Shown: piece by piece, positions 35,845-47,466 of the stretch | Numbering within the stretch: position 1 is the stretch's first letter | Layout of the letters: each line of letters starts with the position of its first letter | Source: Conoideocrella luteorostrata | Taxonomy: Eukaryota > Ascomycota > Sordariomycetes > Hypocreales > Clavicipitaceae | Assembly (NCBI GenBank): GCA_032433595.1 | Contig: JASWJB010000097.1 | Coordinates: forward strand, 62,001 to 126,000 | Reading direction: 5' to 3' | DNA length: 64,000 nt | Translations under genes and position numbers: made by a program | The notes under the pieces: generated by a model | Database searches by the model: none | Told to the model about the DNA's origin: nothing | What the model saw: only the letters and a program-made list of their open reading frames with translations

Positions 35845-38130
35845 TCAGGTGTGACATGCTTGAGCAATTACGCCGTCACTGAAATCTAAAGGGCTCTTGA
35901 AGTAATCATTACCGTCCCATTTCTTAACGGAAGGAACATGGGGATGAGTTATGTGTTCTCTCCACTCTGGGGATTCTTGATATATAACATTGAACTTCCA
36001 CTCCCCGCCAACAACACTTCTGAATGCTCTTAACTTCTCAGACTTATCATCGTCTAACATTCTTCCCAGTTTTAGAGCAAGGAGGATCTGGAGGTTTCTG
36101 GTGCTTTCATCATCTAAAACGGAGGAGCCGTTTGACAGCTGGTTTTCAGCGATTTTGCCCTGAAGAAGTTGCTCGATCTGACGAGCATGATGACGGCACA
36201 GCATATTGGCGGCGGCTTCGTCCCGTACTTTTTCCTGCATAAATTTCATAGGGGATAGGACATCAGGCTTTAAGTCTGGTATCCACACTGACTGTCCGAT
36301 TGTGTAGGCAATGTCAAAGAGACCAGGTAAAACCAGAGGGTGTCGCAGCAAGTGAGTTGCGATTGCACGTAGATCTGCGTACACTTGCATCTCATTGGCC
36401 CTACGCGGCGCAGGAAGTCTCCAGCTCTTTAGAATAGGCTTGAAGTATTTTTTTGCCGTGTCAAAAGAAGTTATATTGGCCCATAGTTCGTTGTTAAATT
36501 GATCAGCGACGGCGCCCATTCTAGCATCACTATCATTCTTCATAATATTAGAAAGATTTATGAGATACTGGCGCTGTCTGCGTATAATCTCAGGGTACAT
36601 TTCGTTGTGCAGCTCTTGTATTAGAGAAACACTTCTGTTTTGAAATTCAGATGAGTTCGAGGTTAGATTATGCTCGACCATCGCTTGTACGACTCCAATT
36701 GCTTGTGAGCCTTGGGACAGGACGGCGAGTGTTTCAACGGTAATCGCAGCTTGTACCTTATCTCGAAAACAACTCTCCTCTGGGCAAAGAGATGGATGCG
36801 AGTAAATAGGGGCATAGAAGTTGTCATAGAGAAACTTATTCCAAGATGCATCGCGCTCCGTTTGATATTCCTCCTGGCTCGGTATATCCGGCCCACTGAA
36901 GTACGCCATAACAGCTCGCGCTATATGTACGAGAACTCCAAATGGGAAAAGCGGAGTAACTAGTAAACCATCGGCTATCAAGCATAACGATGCATCGGCT
37001 GCGTCTATTTTCCCCTCTTTGATACGAGCGATTGCTTGTATGCTACATCCAAGAAAGGGTATAATTTCAAACGCGGCTGAGGCGAATTCCCAGTCAGTGG
37101 CGTTATGAGTCCAAGCATGAATGAATCCGTCTACATATATCCCAATTCCTGCAATAAAGAATGTCATTTTGAGTTTACCAAAATCTCCCCAGAGTTTTGA
37201 TGTGGGTGAGATGGGGTGGTAGTTAAGCTTCTCGCGCACTTTGAGGACTGATTTGGACCACCCACCACTAGCGGCTCTCGTAGTAGTAGTAGCGGCCAGC
37301 TGATAATCAGAAGCCAGCTTAATAAACTCCTTTTCCGATATTCTTTCAGCCGACTCTGCCGCCTTGAAATGTTTAGGAGAAACTGATTCTAACTCGCTTG
37401 GAACTGACGGCTGCTCTACTCTTTGGTATAAAGCATGAACAAAGCGGGTTTTATTGATCTCTCCTAGAACAGGTGGTAGTTCATCAGTTTTTGGAGCATG
37501 AATACCGTTTATTTGTGCATCGAATCCGACATTATACCACTTGGATATTATCTGTCCACGCTCGTTGTATTCGGTTGCAGTACGGATCAGCTCGGGTCTA
37601 ATTCCTCCAATGAATGTGATTTCATGCTGCTCTGGGTAAAATATTTCTGCTTGACGTTCGAAAGTGGCTAGGACATCAATGCCTCCGTAGGCAAATATCT
37701 CGTAGCGATATTTGCCGCTAATGGTGTTTGGGCGCCAAATTTCTGCTTTACCCTCTTTTGACGAGACTGGTCTAGTTGTGGAAACAAAGATAGACTGAGG
37801 TTGATCGTTCACGAACCTATGCAGGCTGAGTTGAAAATCATCCATCTTACGGAATTTCTCTATGCTCATCGGCGCTTCATGGGGTTGGAAGCCGTCTTGA
37901 AAGATGACACTTGGTGGGCGAGAGTCCCAGCGGGAAAGGGGCTCTGCAGCAGCTGATATTGGGTTTCCATCAGTGTTTAGAACCCAACTCGGACGCATGA
38001 CCAGTTCTCTTTGATATTTGCTGGTCGATATGACTCGATCTAGCCTGCCAAAGACTTCTTCAGCCACCTCTGGGCTGGCGTCTCTGAGCCATGGGAGAGC
38101 TGCTCCTATGAAAATGGGAGCCGTGCGCAT
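35845..38130 (-). CDS. Heat-labile enterotoxin A-chain-like (ADP-ribosyltransferase family) protein
   Basis: The first in-frame ATG is at 38130 (761 residues). The frame stays open upstream to about 38217, where CTGCAG could be a splice acceptor, so a short 5' exon is probably missing from this model. Near residues 67-73 lies the DSRPP block that opens the enterotoxin A fold. A Ser-Thr-Thr strand (about 117), a YRYEIFAYGG strand and the catalytic-Glu region followed by ITFIGG (about 170) come next, in the family's order. The C-terminal part has two hydrophobic stretches (about 330-400) and the extended helical region usual in fungal members. Such proteins are abundant in insect-pathogenic fungi and are presumed secreted toxins that modify host proteins. 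No signal peptide is visible in this exon. No frame break is seen. Confidence 0.8.
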   Translation of the reverse strand: MRTAPIFIGAALPWLRDASPEVAEEVFGRLDRVISTSKYQRELVMRPSWVLNTDGNPISAAAEPLSRWDSRPPSVIFQDGFQPHEAPMSIEKFRKMDDFQLSLHRFVNDQPQSIFVSTTRPVSSKEGKAEIWRPNTISGKYRYEIFAYGGIDVLATFERQAEIFYPEQHEITFIGGIRPELIRTATEYNERGQIISKWYNVGFDAQINGIHAPKTDELPPVLGEINKTRFVHALYQRVEQPSVPSELESVSPKHFKAAESAERISEKEFIKLASDYQLAATTTTRAASGGWSKSVLKVREKLNYHPISPTSKLWGDFGKLKMTFFIAGIGIYVDGFIHAWTHNATDWEFASAAFEIIPFLGCSIQAIARIKEGKIDAADASLCLIADGLLVTPLFPFGVLVHIARAVMAYFSGPDIPSQEEYQTERDASWNKFLYDNFYAPIYSHPSLCPEESCFRDKVQAAITVETLAVLSQGSQAIGVVQAMVEHNLTSNSSEFQNRSVSLIQELHNEMYPEIIRRQRQYLINLSNIMKNDSDARMGAVADQFNNELWANITSFDTAKKYFKPILKSWRLPAPRRANEMQVYADLRAIATHLLRHPLVLPGLFDIAYTIGQSVWIPDLKPDVLSPMKFMQEKVRDEAAANMLCRHHARQIEQLLQGKIAENQLSNGSSVLDDESTRNLQILLALKLGRMLDDDKSEKLRAFRSVVGGEWKFNVIYQESPEWREHITHPHVPSVKKWDGNDYFKSPLDFSDGVIAQACHT

Positions 38131-38217
38131 ATTCTTGAGTTGGATGAGGCTGGTTTCGATTATTGACAATTTGTCAGAATGTGTCCCAACTAGGGGAGAG
38201 TGATCCTTCGAAATTTC

Positions 38218-40739
38218 CTGCAGCGACAGTTATGTTATATATTTAACGCGAGCATATCGCTTTAACCTAGCGCAAGTTCACCGATGGAGAAACTTTTTTG
38301 TTCCTCAATCGAAACGCTGGTCAACCTTCTACAGCAGAGTATCCCGGGCGCATCATCTTACGTCAAGAAACTATGAGTCTATGGATGATGAGTAAAAAAA
38401 TCCCTTCTTTTTCAAGCATTCTCTTCTAGCGGGTCGGGTAGCCTACAATAAATGGGCTTACCAAGCAGCTCATTTACTAGCTTGCGAGATGAAAAGTTGA
38501 GATCCCTGTTCTTCGTTGGCAATCTAAATACTCGGTTTGGTGGTGGCCCACTTAGGCATATTAGTTGGCTTGAGTATCACCCTTGTCGTGCTTCGTGAAG
38601 TAACCGGTGTTGCATGATCGCATGATTATTGCATGGCCCCATTACGAAGCTACCCACTTGGATGCCGCATGGTGAGCCAACCAGAGGCAGTCACCAGCCA
38701 TTTATATGCTTAACAAAAACCCGGTGCGATATTACCGCTATTTTCTCTGCAGATGGAGCACACACAGAGAGAAAAAGGAGCTCCATCATAGCGAGCAGTA
38801 ACTGTAATGTGCCAGGTGTTTGGCATTTATTCAACATGAATCTCATGAAAAACAAACGGTTCAATAGATTCCATTGTTACAACCGCATAGGGGAAATTGT
38901 GCATCCTACTTCTGTAACAAGTAACATTTTTTTTTCTTTTTCTGGTCATATCTTGCCATACGCATGCACACATACATCGCGTCGAGCGCGTTCGTGTTAA
39001 TCGACCAGCGGCATCTATGTAATTCTATCGGCGCAAGACTCTGACTGCGGGCCTGGCAATCTATCCAACTCTACCCATGTCCTGAAATTTACCAATTCAA
39101 CTCTGCTACAGATCCTAAAGACTGGGATGGATAGTAAGCTATTTGGGTCCGAAATATATCGTTCAAAAATATTTACTCAATTCTAATAGCCAGGCAAAGA
39201 TACAAGGCTCAATAGTTAACATTTCTCTTCAACGCGTCTCTTGATATCTGTTCTAATTAGGTGACAAGCCCCTGTTAGGCATCTTTGTCATAGACTTTTA
39301 GAAGTGCGTTTGTTTTTGGCGCATCTTCCCGTAGAGGGTTGCTGAAATGTCTGACCAGCAATGGGTTGCCACGTAATAGACAGACAAGGGTTAAGAGAGG
39401 AGGAACATCGATAAAAAATAAATAAAAGTACCAAAGCATTGAAGATAGTAAGAGCAATGAAAGTATTGACATAGTTCCCGGGGAATGAATATAATCTTAG
39501 AGGAAGCAAAGTGGCCTTTATGTGATAGAAATCGCTCAGCACTTTAGCCAGGCAGCTCATGAAGCTTTTCTTCATGCCTTAGATCAGCCTAAGCTTTCTT
39601 CATTGTACTAGAAACCTGTTTAAAAACAATTCTCTACTCAAAATGTCACGACGTAATGATCTATAATAACCGCTGTGATATCGAAGCATGTTCTTTTTGT
39701 GTGACACCAAGTAGAGCCACGTAAACTCGCTTGCCCCTTACACGCCAAGTCACACATTCTGAGCTTTGCTTTTCGGCTTTAGGATGGCTACTACCGGACG
39801 AGCCTTGCCTGTGGGAGCTTTGCGGTAGTACAGCTTGTGGTTAAAGGGCGAGTCTTGCTTGTATTACTTTTTGTAGCGCTCACTTTTCATGTAGCCTTAC
39901 TTGTATTACTTATAGTAGCGCCCACTTTTTCCTGCAGGAGACAACGAACATCCTGCCACTGCTAGTGCATCTGACTAATCTGATTTTTCGTAAAATATAT
40001 TTCGACATGCGCTAAGAACTTTCTATAAGTATTCTGTATTTTAAAGGTATTATAGTATAAAAGGGCATATATTTAGGAGCGTAATTTATATTTTTATTAA
40101 TAAGATCTGTGCTATTCTGATTTAGATAAGAATCGCAGGCTTCGCACTGCTTGTTTTCTATGTGAATTGGCGTATTGGCAAGCCCGTCATCGTCGCTCAA
40201 GCAACCATTGACCCAATTTGTACTATTCCATCCATCAAATGAGAATATACGAAATAAGCCGAACCGATGTCTAACCTCGTAGAGTACGGTTAAGCCCTCA
40301 TTTTGGCCTGTTGTGTCGGCGCCACCGAGAACTGTTTCTGGCCGAAGGACGCACCCATCCAAAAGAAGCCCCATCTAGTTTAGATAATTCACTTAGAAAT
40401 GTGCAATGACCGTACGGTCTAAGTTTATCCATGGAAAACGAGTTGACGGATTTTTTATCGCCCTCTGTTTTTCATAGACCTCCTGTTGCACTTGGTCATC
40501 CGGTCGGGGTTAATTGTCCAGTCGATACGGGCTTGGGCAAATCCATCATTGAGTGCTTTTATCTGTTTCTTCAGAGTATTAATTTAGGAAAATAGTTAGT
40601 AACTTAGGTGTGGCTGTTTGGATCAAGGTGTCGTACACTGATGAGGTAAGCGAGCTTGTCTCAGTGCTTGCAACCATATGCATATATAAGTTGACGCTTA
40701 TTATGTCAGTGCTACTCAAACTTCGACGGTAGGTCTTCT
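38218..40739. other. Stretch without supported gene
   Basis: Two minus-strand ATG frames stand out slightly. One is at 39288-39575 (95 codons, one hydrophobic segment). The other is at 40012-40374 (120 codons, opening MGLLLDGCVLRPETVLGG, with three Cys and one Trp-rich motif). Neither is recognised and neither has splice partners that I can find. Confidence 0.4.
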
Positions 40740-40775
40740 TGTAGGAAGTACAGGGCTTCGGGTGACGAGGAGTAT
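40740..40775 (+). mobile_element. LTR family B, 5' fragment
   Basis: TGTAGGAAGTACAGGGCTTC followed by GGGTGACGAGG matches the start of family B. The rest is lost. It is followed at once by the 75-bp repeat relic. Confidence 0.55.
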
Positions 40776-40789
40776 CCATGTATAGACTA

Positions 40790-41220
40790 TGAGGAGATGG
40801 TTGAATGGTTTAATTCTCGGAAGACGTGCAGGTTGCAAGAGGCATTCGATATCGCAAGTCGATCTGACGAGCTCGCTAAAAAGATTAAAATCTTGGAACT
40901 TATAGGCGCTGCAAGAGGCATCTGATATCGCAAGTTAAGCTAACGAGCTCGTTAAAAAGGTTTAATCCCGGAAGACGTACGGGCTGCAAGAAGCATCGGA
41001 TCCCATCAAATATCGCATGATAATCTGACCAAGACGATGACAAGGTTCAAGTCTCGCAAGACGTATAGGCACTGCAAGAAGCATTAGACACGGCAAGTTA
41101 GTCTGGCGAGCCTGTTGAATGGTTCAAATCTCGCAAGACGTACAGGCGCTGCATGAAGCATCTGATCTCGCAAGTCAATCTGAAGACGATGAAGATGTTC
41201 AAGATACGATAATGCTGGGG
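40790..41220 (+). repeat. Relic of 75-bp coding repeat, copy 2
   Basis: Five to six decayed units matching the relic at 34325-34620 (GACGAGCTCGTTGAA, TCTCG-AAGACGTACAGG, CTGCAAGAAGCAT, ATCTCGCAAGTCAATCTG). It is followed by a CTGCTG/GATGATG microsatellite (41316-41390) and the shared tail GATCTGGGTCAGTGC. Confidence 0.65.
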
Positions 41221-41445
41221 GCCACGGGTTAGGAAGACGGTAAAGAAGACGGTTACAATAGGAGCGGTTGGCAGAGGGGAAAAGTCAGCACTCGGGAGAG
41301 GGAAGAGTCAGCTGATGATGCCGCTGCTGCTTGTGATGTTGATGATGCTGGTGATGATAATGCTGCTGCTGCTGGTGATGATGCTGCTGCCCACGTAAGA
41401 ATAGCCATTCCCACTAGGTAGATGTTAGATCTGGGTCAGTGCAGA

Positions 41446-43475
41446 AAAGGACAAGGCCCGGCGACAGCTAATGCGCGAGCGAACCAGTGGTCTTCACGGT
41501 TCTTAACCAGAAGTCCGGGAGGAAGCAAAAATTGTTGGGTGAAATTGTCAGAGATCTATAAGGCACGTGGGTATCGTGATATTGCGTTGATTCTATAACT
41601 ATGGATAGGTGCGTTGCGCCACCTTGTATACATCTTCTTACCCCCTTATAAGGGTCTAGATAACTGGAATTTATTAGCGAGGTCATCAGATTCGCAACCA
41701 AATGCATCTTATGCATATATTATCCATGCCTGGAGCTCGAGATCTAACTATGACGTAAACCTACACAATATAGCAAACATGGTCAGGCGAGCCCGTGGCA
41801 AGAGACGTCACAAGGGCATCGGCCGATAGAAGTGTATCGTCCGAATGCCAGCCCACGCCTCGACCGCCATCATCACCATCTATATCGTCCACGTCTAACC
41901 CCCCTCAGTATCGGACGGTATCAATATCGGTTCATTCGGTGTCGGACCGGTGAAACCTAATGTTTGAGGGAGTAGTTAGCGTACGGTCGGATTGGGTGCA
42001 ACGGCAGACAAGTTCCGGCGGGCGCTGTCGTGGCATTGGCCTGATTCGGCTGCGGACCTTACATTGGGCGAGGCGTCGCGGAGCAGCCAGGCAACCGTCG
42101 GCACCTGACGGTCATACTTGGCCAACAAGACAGATGCTGCCTCGCTGCGCCCCGTTTCGCCTCCCCCCCCCATCTGCAAGCCTGGCCCTGTACGGCGTTG
42201 ACGAATATACGCTCGGAAATTGGCCGAATCGATGTCCCTCCCTCGCATCCATGCGACGACCCTCAACGACCGGGCAGCATAAGGAAGAGCACAACTGCGC
42301 CTAGGTGGCGGAGAGCAGTCGATTCGGCGGGACTTTTGCTGATGCGAATTACACCTCATCCGGATGGTCGTGTGACAAGAGATAGATAATCTAGCTCGGC
42401 TTGGCTCGCCGCAGTTTAGGCTCCCCTCATGGGGGCCATGTTGGTTCAACTGCATCAGCGTCGCGTCGAGCACAGACGCAATCAGCCGACTGCGACATCT
42501 TCTGTGACAGTTCGAGCGGGTCCTGAGATTCTGGGCGGCGGCCGCTGCAGCAGTCGGGGCAGAAAGAAGGCTTGTTACTGCGGCTGCTGCGTTGCGCGGT
42601 CAATGAAGATGACCAAAAATAACACTTGGTTTATTGTGACGTGGCATGGAGTCGAACAACTTGGAATATTCGTGAATCGCTCGAGTTGTGATAGATCCGG
42701 CCGAGTTGTGTGTATCGGAGTAGGAGCTCTAGTTTTCGTAGAGAAAGCGGTGGTCGAAGGAGTCAAATGATCTCGATAAACGGAGGTGTGTGCGGCAGAG
42801 ACGAGGCGAAGGAGACGGCGATGGCGACGGTTAATCGAGAGTTGGAACAAACAGCCGCATCATGCGCGTATGACGAGCTTGGAACGAAATCATGGCTTGC
42901 GACAGGTTGCAACGTGATAAGCGGATAATGTAGAGGGATGGATAGGCGGAGGAGGAGAAGAAAAAGAGAAGTCTAGGGTACATGTCGAAGGCATCGGCGA
43001 AGGTTGGAATGTTTATGTACTGGAGGCGCAGTGCAGGTTCTCGGGCGACGGCGCCTTACTCGATTGGGAGGACCGCCAAACCCGGAGGTTGAACGCGTCA
43101 ATAGTTGAAAAGTGGCCAATGGGCTGATGTGGCCGTTGGACTGATGAGCACCACCTTTAGGTGCGGAGGAGCAGGAGTATCCACCGGGTTAACCCCGTGC
43201 TTGGGCGGAAGGCGGGGGACAAATTACATGACCCTCTGCGGCGTGGTTTGGTTAGCCTTGAAGGGTCACGTAATTTGTCCCCAGCATGGGCGGCAATGTG
43301 ACGCATTTCAGCCTTATCTGCCCACGTCTATTCTAGCATTTCTCATCCTCCGTTCGTCATCTGTTACGCAGTACGGTAGTATAATAAAAAGAGTTGCAAT
43401 TATCATTTTCTGGCCCACCTGGGATCCTAGACTTTTTTTAACAGAATTCACTACCGATCGGCTCCACCTGAAACC
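41446..43475. other. GC-richer stretch without supported gene
   Basis: Several overlapping open frames of 60-165 codons occur on both strands at 41960-42930, as expected from higher GC content. None looks like a known protein. A hairpin-forming inverted repeat is at 43215-43282. Confidence 0.45.
43215..43282. repeat. Inverted repeat / hairpin (MITE-like)
   Basis: Left arm 43215-43235 (GGGGACAAATTACATGACCCT) and right arm 43262-43282 are reverse complements at 20 of 21 positions, with a 26-nt loop. Confidence 0.8.
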
Positions 43476-43685
43476 ATGAGAGCCGTCTTCGATCTGAAGG
43501 ACTTTGGAGCTATGGCACTCGTTGTCATCTTCACTTTAGTCGCAGCCCGCCACTGGTTAAACAAGAAGCGTAGCGACCAGCCCGAAGGCTCAGTGCCACC
43601 TGCCAAGGTTCCAAGCGTTTCACATCTGGGCGGTAGGGTATTGGGAGTGGGCTCTGAGTATCTGTTCCTCATGTTGCTGGGTTGA
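43476..43685 (+). CDS. Short hypothetical membrane protein, possibly truncated
   Basis: An ATG frame of 69 codons with one hydrophobic segment (about residues 11-26, ALVVIFTLVAARHW) followed by a basic stretch. The stop at 43683 lies 12 bp before an LTR family A copy, so the 3' part of a longer gene may have been displaced. The family is not recognised. It could also be a chance frame. Confidence 0.3.
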   Translation: MRAVFDLKDFGAMALVVIFTLVAARHWLNKKRSDQPEGSVPPAKVPSVSHLGGRVLGVGSEYLFLMLLG

Positions 43686-43696
43686 GTGCATACTTT

Positions 43697-43860
43697 TGTT
43701 GGATTACGTGTGTGTTTGTGTGTGGAGCCGACGTGGTGATCCACGGGCTGTGAGAGAAAGGTTACGTGGCCTCTGGGCCTGAGGCAGGAATCCGGGACTA
43801 GGGCGTCTCGGATTGTTGGGGTATTTATAGGGGGATTTGGACAGGGCCGTCAGACGGCAT
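43697..43860 (+). mobile_element. LTR family A, 3' truncated
   Basis: TGTTGGATTACGTGTG, CACGGGCTGTGAGAGAAAGG and TATTTATAGGGGGATTTGG match family A. The match ends near CCGTCAGACG and the LTR end is missing. Confidence 0.75.
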
Positions 43861-44083
43861 TCTTCCTCCTCTGACCGTACGCAGCAAGTGTAGGGCAGAC
43901 TTTGCCCATGCCCGTATCGTGGCTGCAACGCCATTGATAGACCACTTGTGAGTCCCATCAGAACAGTCAAATTTTGCTATTCGCTACAGCAGGCTAGCCT
44001 TGAATTCCTCGAAATTCCTAGCATTCTCAAAGCTGACTGATAGCTAGGTTCGTCGGAATCGTATGATGTGGGCTAGTTAGCTA

Positions 44084-44725
44084 CTAAGCAGCTTCCCTAC
44101 AACTCTCCGCAAAGACGATATTTTGCTTGTTCATCTTCTCTGCGATATCATACAACCAGCGACCGCTGATGACCTCTAGCAGCTGAAGATGGGCACCTTG
44201 CAACAGGAAGGTTTCCCATCGAGAGATCCAAGTCAGGAATTCTGACCGCCTTGCAAAGCCACAATCCGATAGAATCTGTTAATATTCTTTAGCAAGCTCC
44301 GTCATCTGCATAGGTTCCTCAACCGGTACGGAATTTGCGAGAGAATTCATCCATTCTAGGATAGTGTGCTTTTGGCCTAGATGCTTAGCAAATCGTTCCT
44401 CAACGCTGCCGAAAATCACCTCTCGTGCCCTTATAAGGTGCTCTTGTTGCTTGGTAAAGTGCTTGAGGTCTTCCTTGTGATTTGACATTGCAAATATCAG
44501 GTTGTTGCGTTGCCGGTCGGTTAGGGCAGTTTCATCTTGTGCCGATGGATTGAAGCTTGATATGACAGGCTTGATAGGCTTGACTAGAAAGTCTTCCTTA
44601 TGGCCTTCAGGTCTAATAGCTTCCCAAGTGGCAGGGTCAATCCTGCTGCAAACGTAATTTTGCCATTCGTACCAATTACGAATTCCGTTCAAGATGACAG
44701 GCTTCCTAGCTTGCGTGGAAGTCAT
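44084..44725 (-). pseudogene. Ty1/copia-type gag relic
   Basis: ATG at 44725 opens a frame that resembles the N-terminus of fungal copia gag proteins (MTSTQARKPVILNGIRNWYE, then helical text). A TAA at 44279-44281 interrupts it. The same frame continues to a TAG at 44084-44086. An LTR family A end lies upstream at 44869 in the matching orientation, so family A is probably the LTR of this element. No protease, integrase or reverse transcriptase remains. Confidence 0.65.
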
Positions 44726-44868
44726 GATGTTGGATAGGGTATTGGATGAGATGCTGGGTAGGATATGGGAGGGTCTTATTGGTTGTGATGATAGTTGTGA
44801 TGAAGAGGGATAATGCCCGATGCCTTGATATTCTAGTTGCAGAGTATAGCGAGCACCGGGTTCATAAC

Positions 44869-44925
44869 TGTTGGAAATGATAAGAAGGGTTCCAATATGT
44901 TTGCATTGATGGGACTACGAAAGTG
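44869..44925 (-). mobile_element. LTR family A fragment (5' LTR of the gag relic)
   Basis: In minus orientation it ends ...CATTTCCAACA and is followed within 150 bp by the gag-like start codon, as expected for a 5' LTR. Only its terminal 55 bp or so remains. Confidence 0.6.
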
Positions 44926-46281
44926 CCTTTTAGCTACTCCTTGACCTATTACAGGTTAGCAGACATCACAATGCAGCAAATATACAAGTACGCCGTACAG
45001 GTTATATCCTCTCTACAGGTAAAGAGCTGCCTGTAAATTATCCTCCTATGTGCTCAGCGTGCTATACACATGGTCACAGAATACACATTCTCAACTGCCT
45101 CCTGAAACTACAAGCATCTATTACTAGTTAGAGTCAGATGCTTCTTGATCTAGAGATAGCAAGAGGGCAACACTTAGCCCCTGTAATCCCTACCACGACT
45201 ATTTTAATTATTGCCTTAGTTCCGGCTTACGTACTCCCTTCAACAATGTTCGCGCTAGTCGCAGCAGTTGCAGCGCCACTATATTCGAAGGTGTAATAGA
45301 CGTGTAGCTAAGTCCACTAAGGACTTCTGCTGCCCCTGCAGTACTAAAGCCGCTTTTGGTAAACTGACTTAAGGTCCTATATAAATCTTACTTAGTTGAA
45401 AAGACGGCTTGGCTTGCGAACCACCCTATCATACGGCCAACTCAGTATCGCAAGGCTCTGGAATGGAAAACGCTGTAATCAAAGGTTTTAAAGGAGCAAA
45501 TGTTTTATATGCCCAGGGAGCAGCGGGATCTTGATGGCAATGTTATAGCTAGAGAGGCCAATTAAACGTGTAAAGAAATTATATTATGGATAAATTACGA
45601 AGAAAAAAAAGAGGGGGAAGAATACAAGACGTTACAAGTGAGCAGCTATGGTTGTCTAAAGCAGTGGAATTGTCCTTGCATTCTAGCTAATTGACGAGGA
45701 ATTAGATCTCTTCTTATGGTTGAATTTTATCTAGGAATTTCTAACATTTTTGGTAACCGGAGGGTTGTCTCACAATATCCCCTATGTTTCAGGACTCGCT
45801 TATATTTCTGACAGTTTTGACACAAGAGGGTTCAATCCGAGTTTATCAGCCATAGCCATAAGCATGCTGAAAGTACGTATCACGAATTCTAGAGCAGAGC
45901 TGCAGGAGAGGTTGCTGAGGATGCTAAGCGATACATACTATAAAAAAAAAAAAAAAAAAACGTTTGAAAGTGTTGAGTTCATCCAAATTCCAGGTGTCTA
46001 CAGGTGGGTGTCCGGTAGGGTGTCGGGCTGGAAGGCCGCTGACTAATCATTTTGCTAACATTATGGTGTCGACGTATTGGCTCCCCTTGAAGAGCATTCC
46101 CCCTGTTTGTTAGTTGTTCACTAGTGCCCGCCCCTCTTCAATCGGAATAAAGATGGTGCGACCCCGCAAGTTGCATTGAAGGAGCCGGAGTACGGAGTGC
46201 GGCTCCGTTGTTACGGAAGCGGCGTAAAACAACATACGTGGCAAGAAAGTATTCCCAGCGAGCCTCTTCAGCATTAGCTCT
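44926..46281. other. Stretch without supported gene
   Basis: The segment 45632-45712 resembles 7572-7660 inside a family B LTR. An A19 tract lies at 45942-45960. No gene is recognised. Confidence 0.45.
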
Positions 46282-46999
46282 ATGAACCTGGAACCCAAAC
46301 AAAAATACCTCGTGCATAAGAACTCACGGGCAACACGACCGTTCTCAGGTAAAGACGAAGTGTTAGATACCAGCGACATGTTCGAGACCGTACTATCTGT
46401 TCTTTGCAGCGAGCCTTGGCGCTGGGACTTGTTCGGTTCAAGCGAAATCAGGTTTCGACAAGACGGGACCGGAGAGGTTATACCAATTATCTACCCTAAC
46501 TATATGCTATGATTTGACTGTTAACCACTATTTATAGTTGATATGCCGTGCTGAGCTAAACGTATGGATCGCTGCTGAGGTCGAATGGAAACCACGGCAC
46601 GCCGAGTCGCTGAACCAAGAATTCAACCCTAACCAACACGATTCTGCTCTTGTTCACCAAATTGAAATAGAGCTGACGCTTACAAAACGCCGGATCCCGG
46701 ATCTTGGGGGTGTGGACATGTTCGGGTATAGAATCAATGAAGATGTGCTTGAAGAAGAGGCCTTCATGCCAAAGACTTATATAATTTGTCTTGAGAAGGG
46801 AAGTTTTCACGCGCAGTCCCATCAGCCGCAAGAAGAGCAGCCGCTAGTGGAGCAGACAGGAAAATTCGAGCTTCGGTTGACTTTTAATCCATCTCCGTAT
46901 CCCCCGCGGCAGGAATGGAAACAGCCTGATCGCGCACCGGATGCCATGATGTTTTGGGAATGGACACAATTTTGTTGCAGACAGATTGACTCCATCTAG
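46282..46999 (+). CDS. Conserved fungal protein of unknown function
   Basis: Exons 46282-46476 and 46538-46999 (intron 46477-46537, branch TTAAC, acceptor TATAG) give 218 residues. Joining the exons yields the phrase RQDGTGE-LICRAELNVWIAAEVEW, which I recognise as a recurring fungal pattern without assigned function. The beginning (FETVLSVLCSEPWRWDLFGS) and the C-terminal MMFWEWTQFC are Trp-rich. No signal peptide or membrane segment is present. The start at 46282 is the first ATG of the frame. The role is unknown. Confidence 0.6.
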
Positions 47000-47466
47000 A
47001 CTCGAACAAGTCGACCTATGTATCGTGCCTGACGGATGGCTTACTACTACATGTTTCTGAGAAACGCAAGCCATCACAACAGTTGGCCAAGTAAGCTTCA
47101 GACTTTGGTATTACTTGTCACAACAGGATACAGAGATACAAGATTCACCTCGCATTCGCACGGACGAATTGCATTCCGAGAAATAGCAGTAGTTGAAACA
47201 AGCTTTGCTCAACTTACGCCATTTATCAGAAAAAGACAAAACTCTTGGGGAACTCAACATGTGCATTCCACTTTGCTTCTGGAAAGAGTCGAAAGACTAG
47301 CCCGAACAGTTACACTTTGCCTTGTATGAAGCCAGAGTTGCAACCTAAAAACCGTTTGTCAGCTACCGATCAACTACTGCTAGCAGATAGTTCTAGCCTC
47401 AAATCTCTAGACTATTCATGCACTGTCTCAGCAACTGAAAAGCCCAGGCTACTCCGTGTGTCTCTC

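Noticed and set aside
41960..42473. Overlapping open frames on both strands
   Set aside because: Expected from local GC richness; none shows family features or splice structure.
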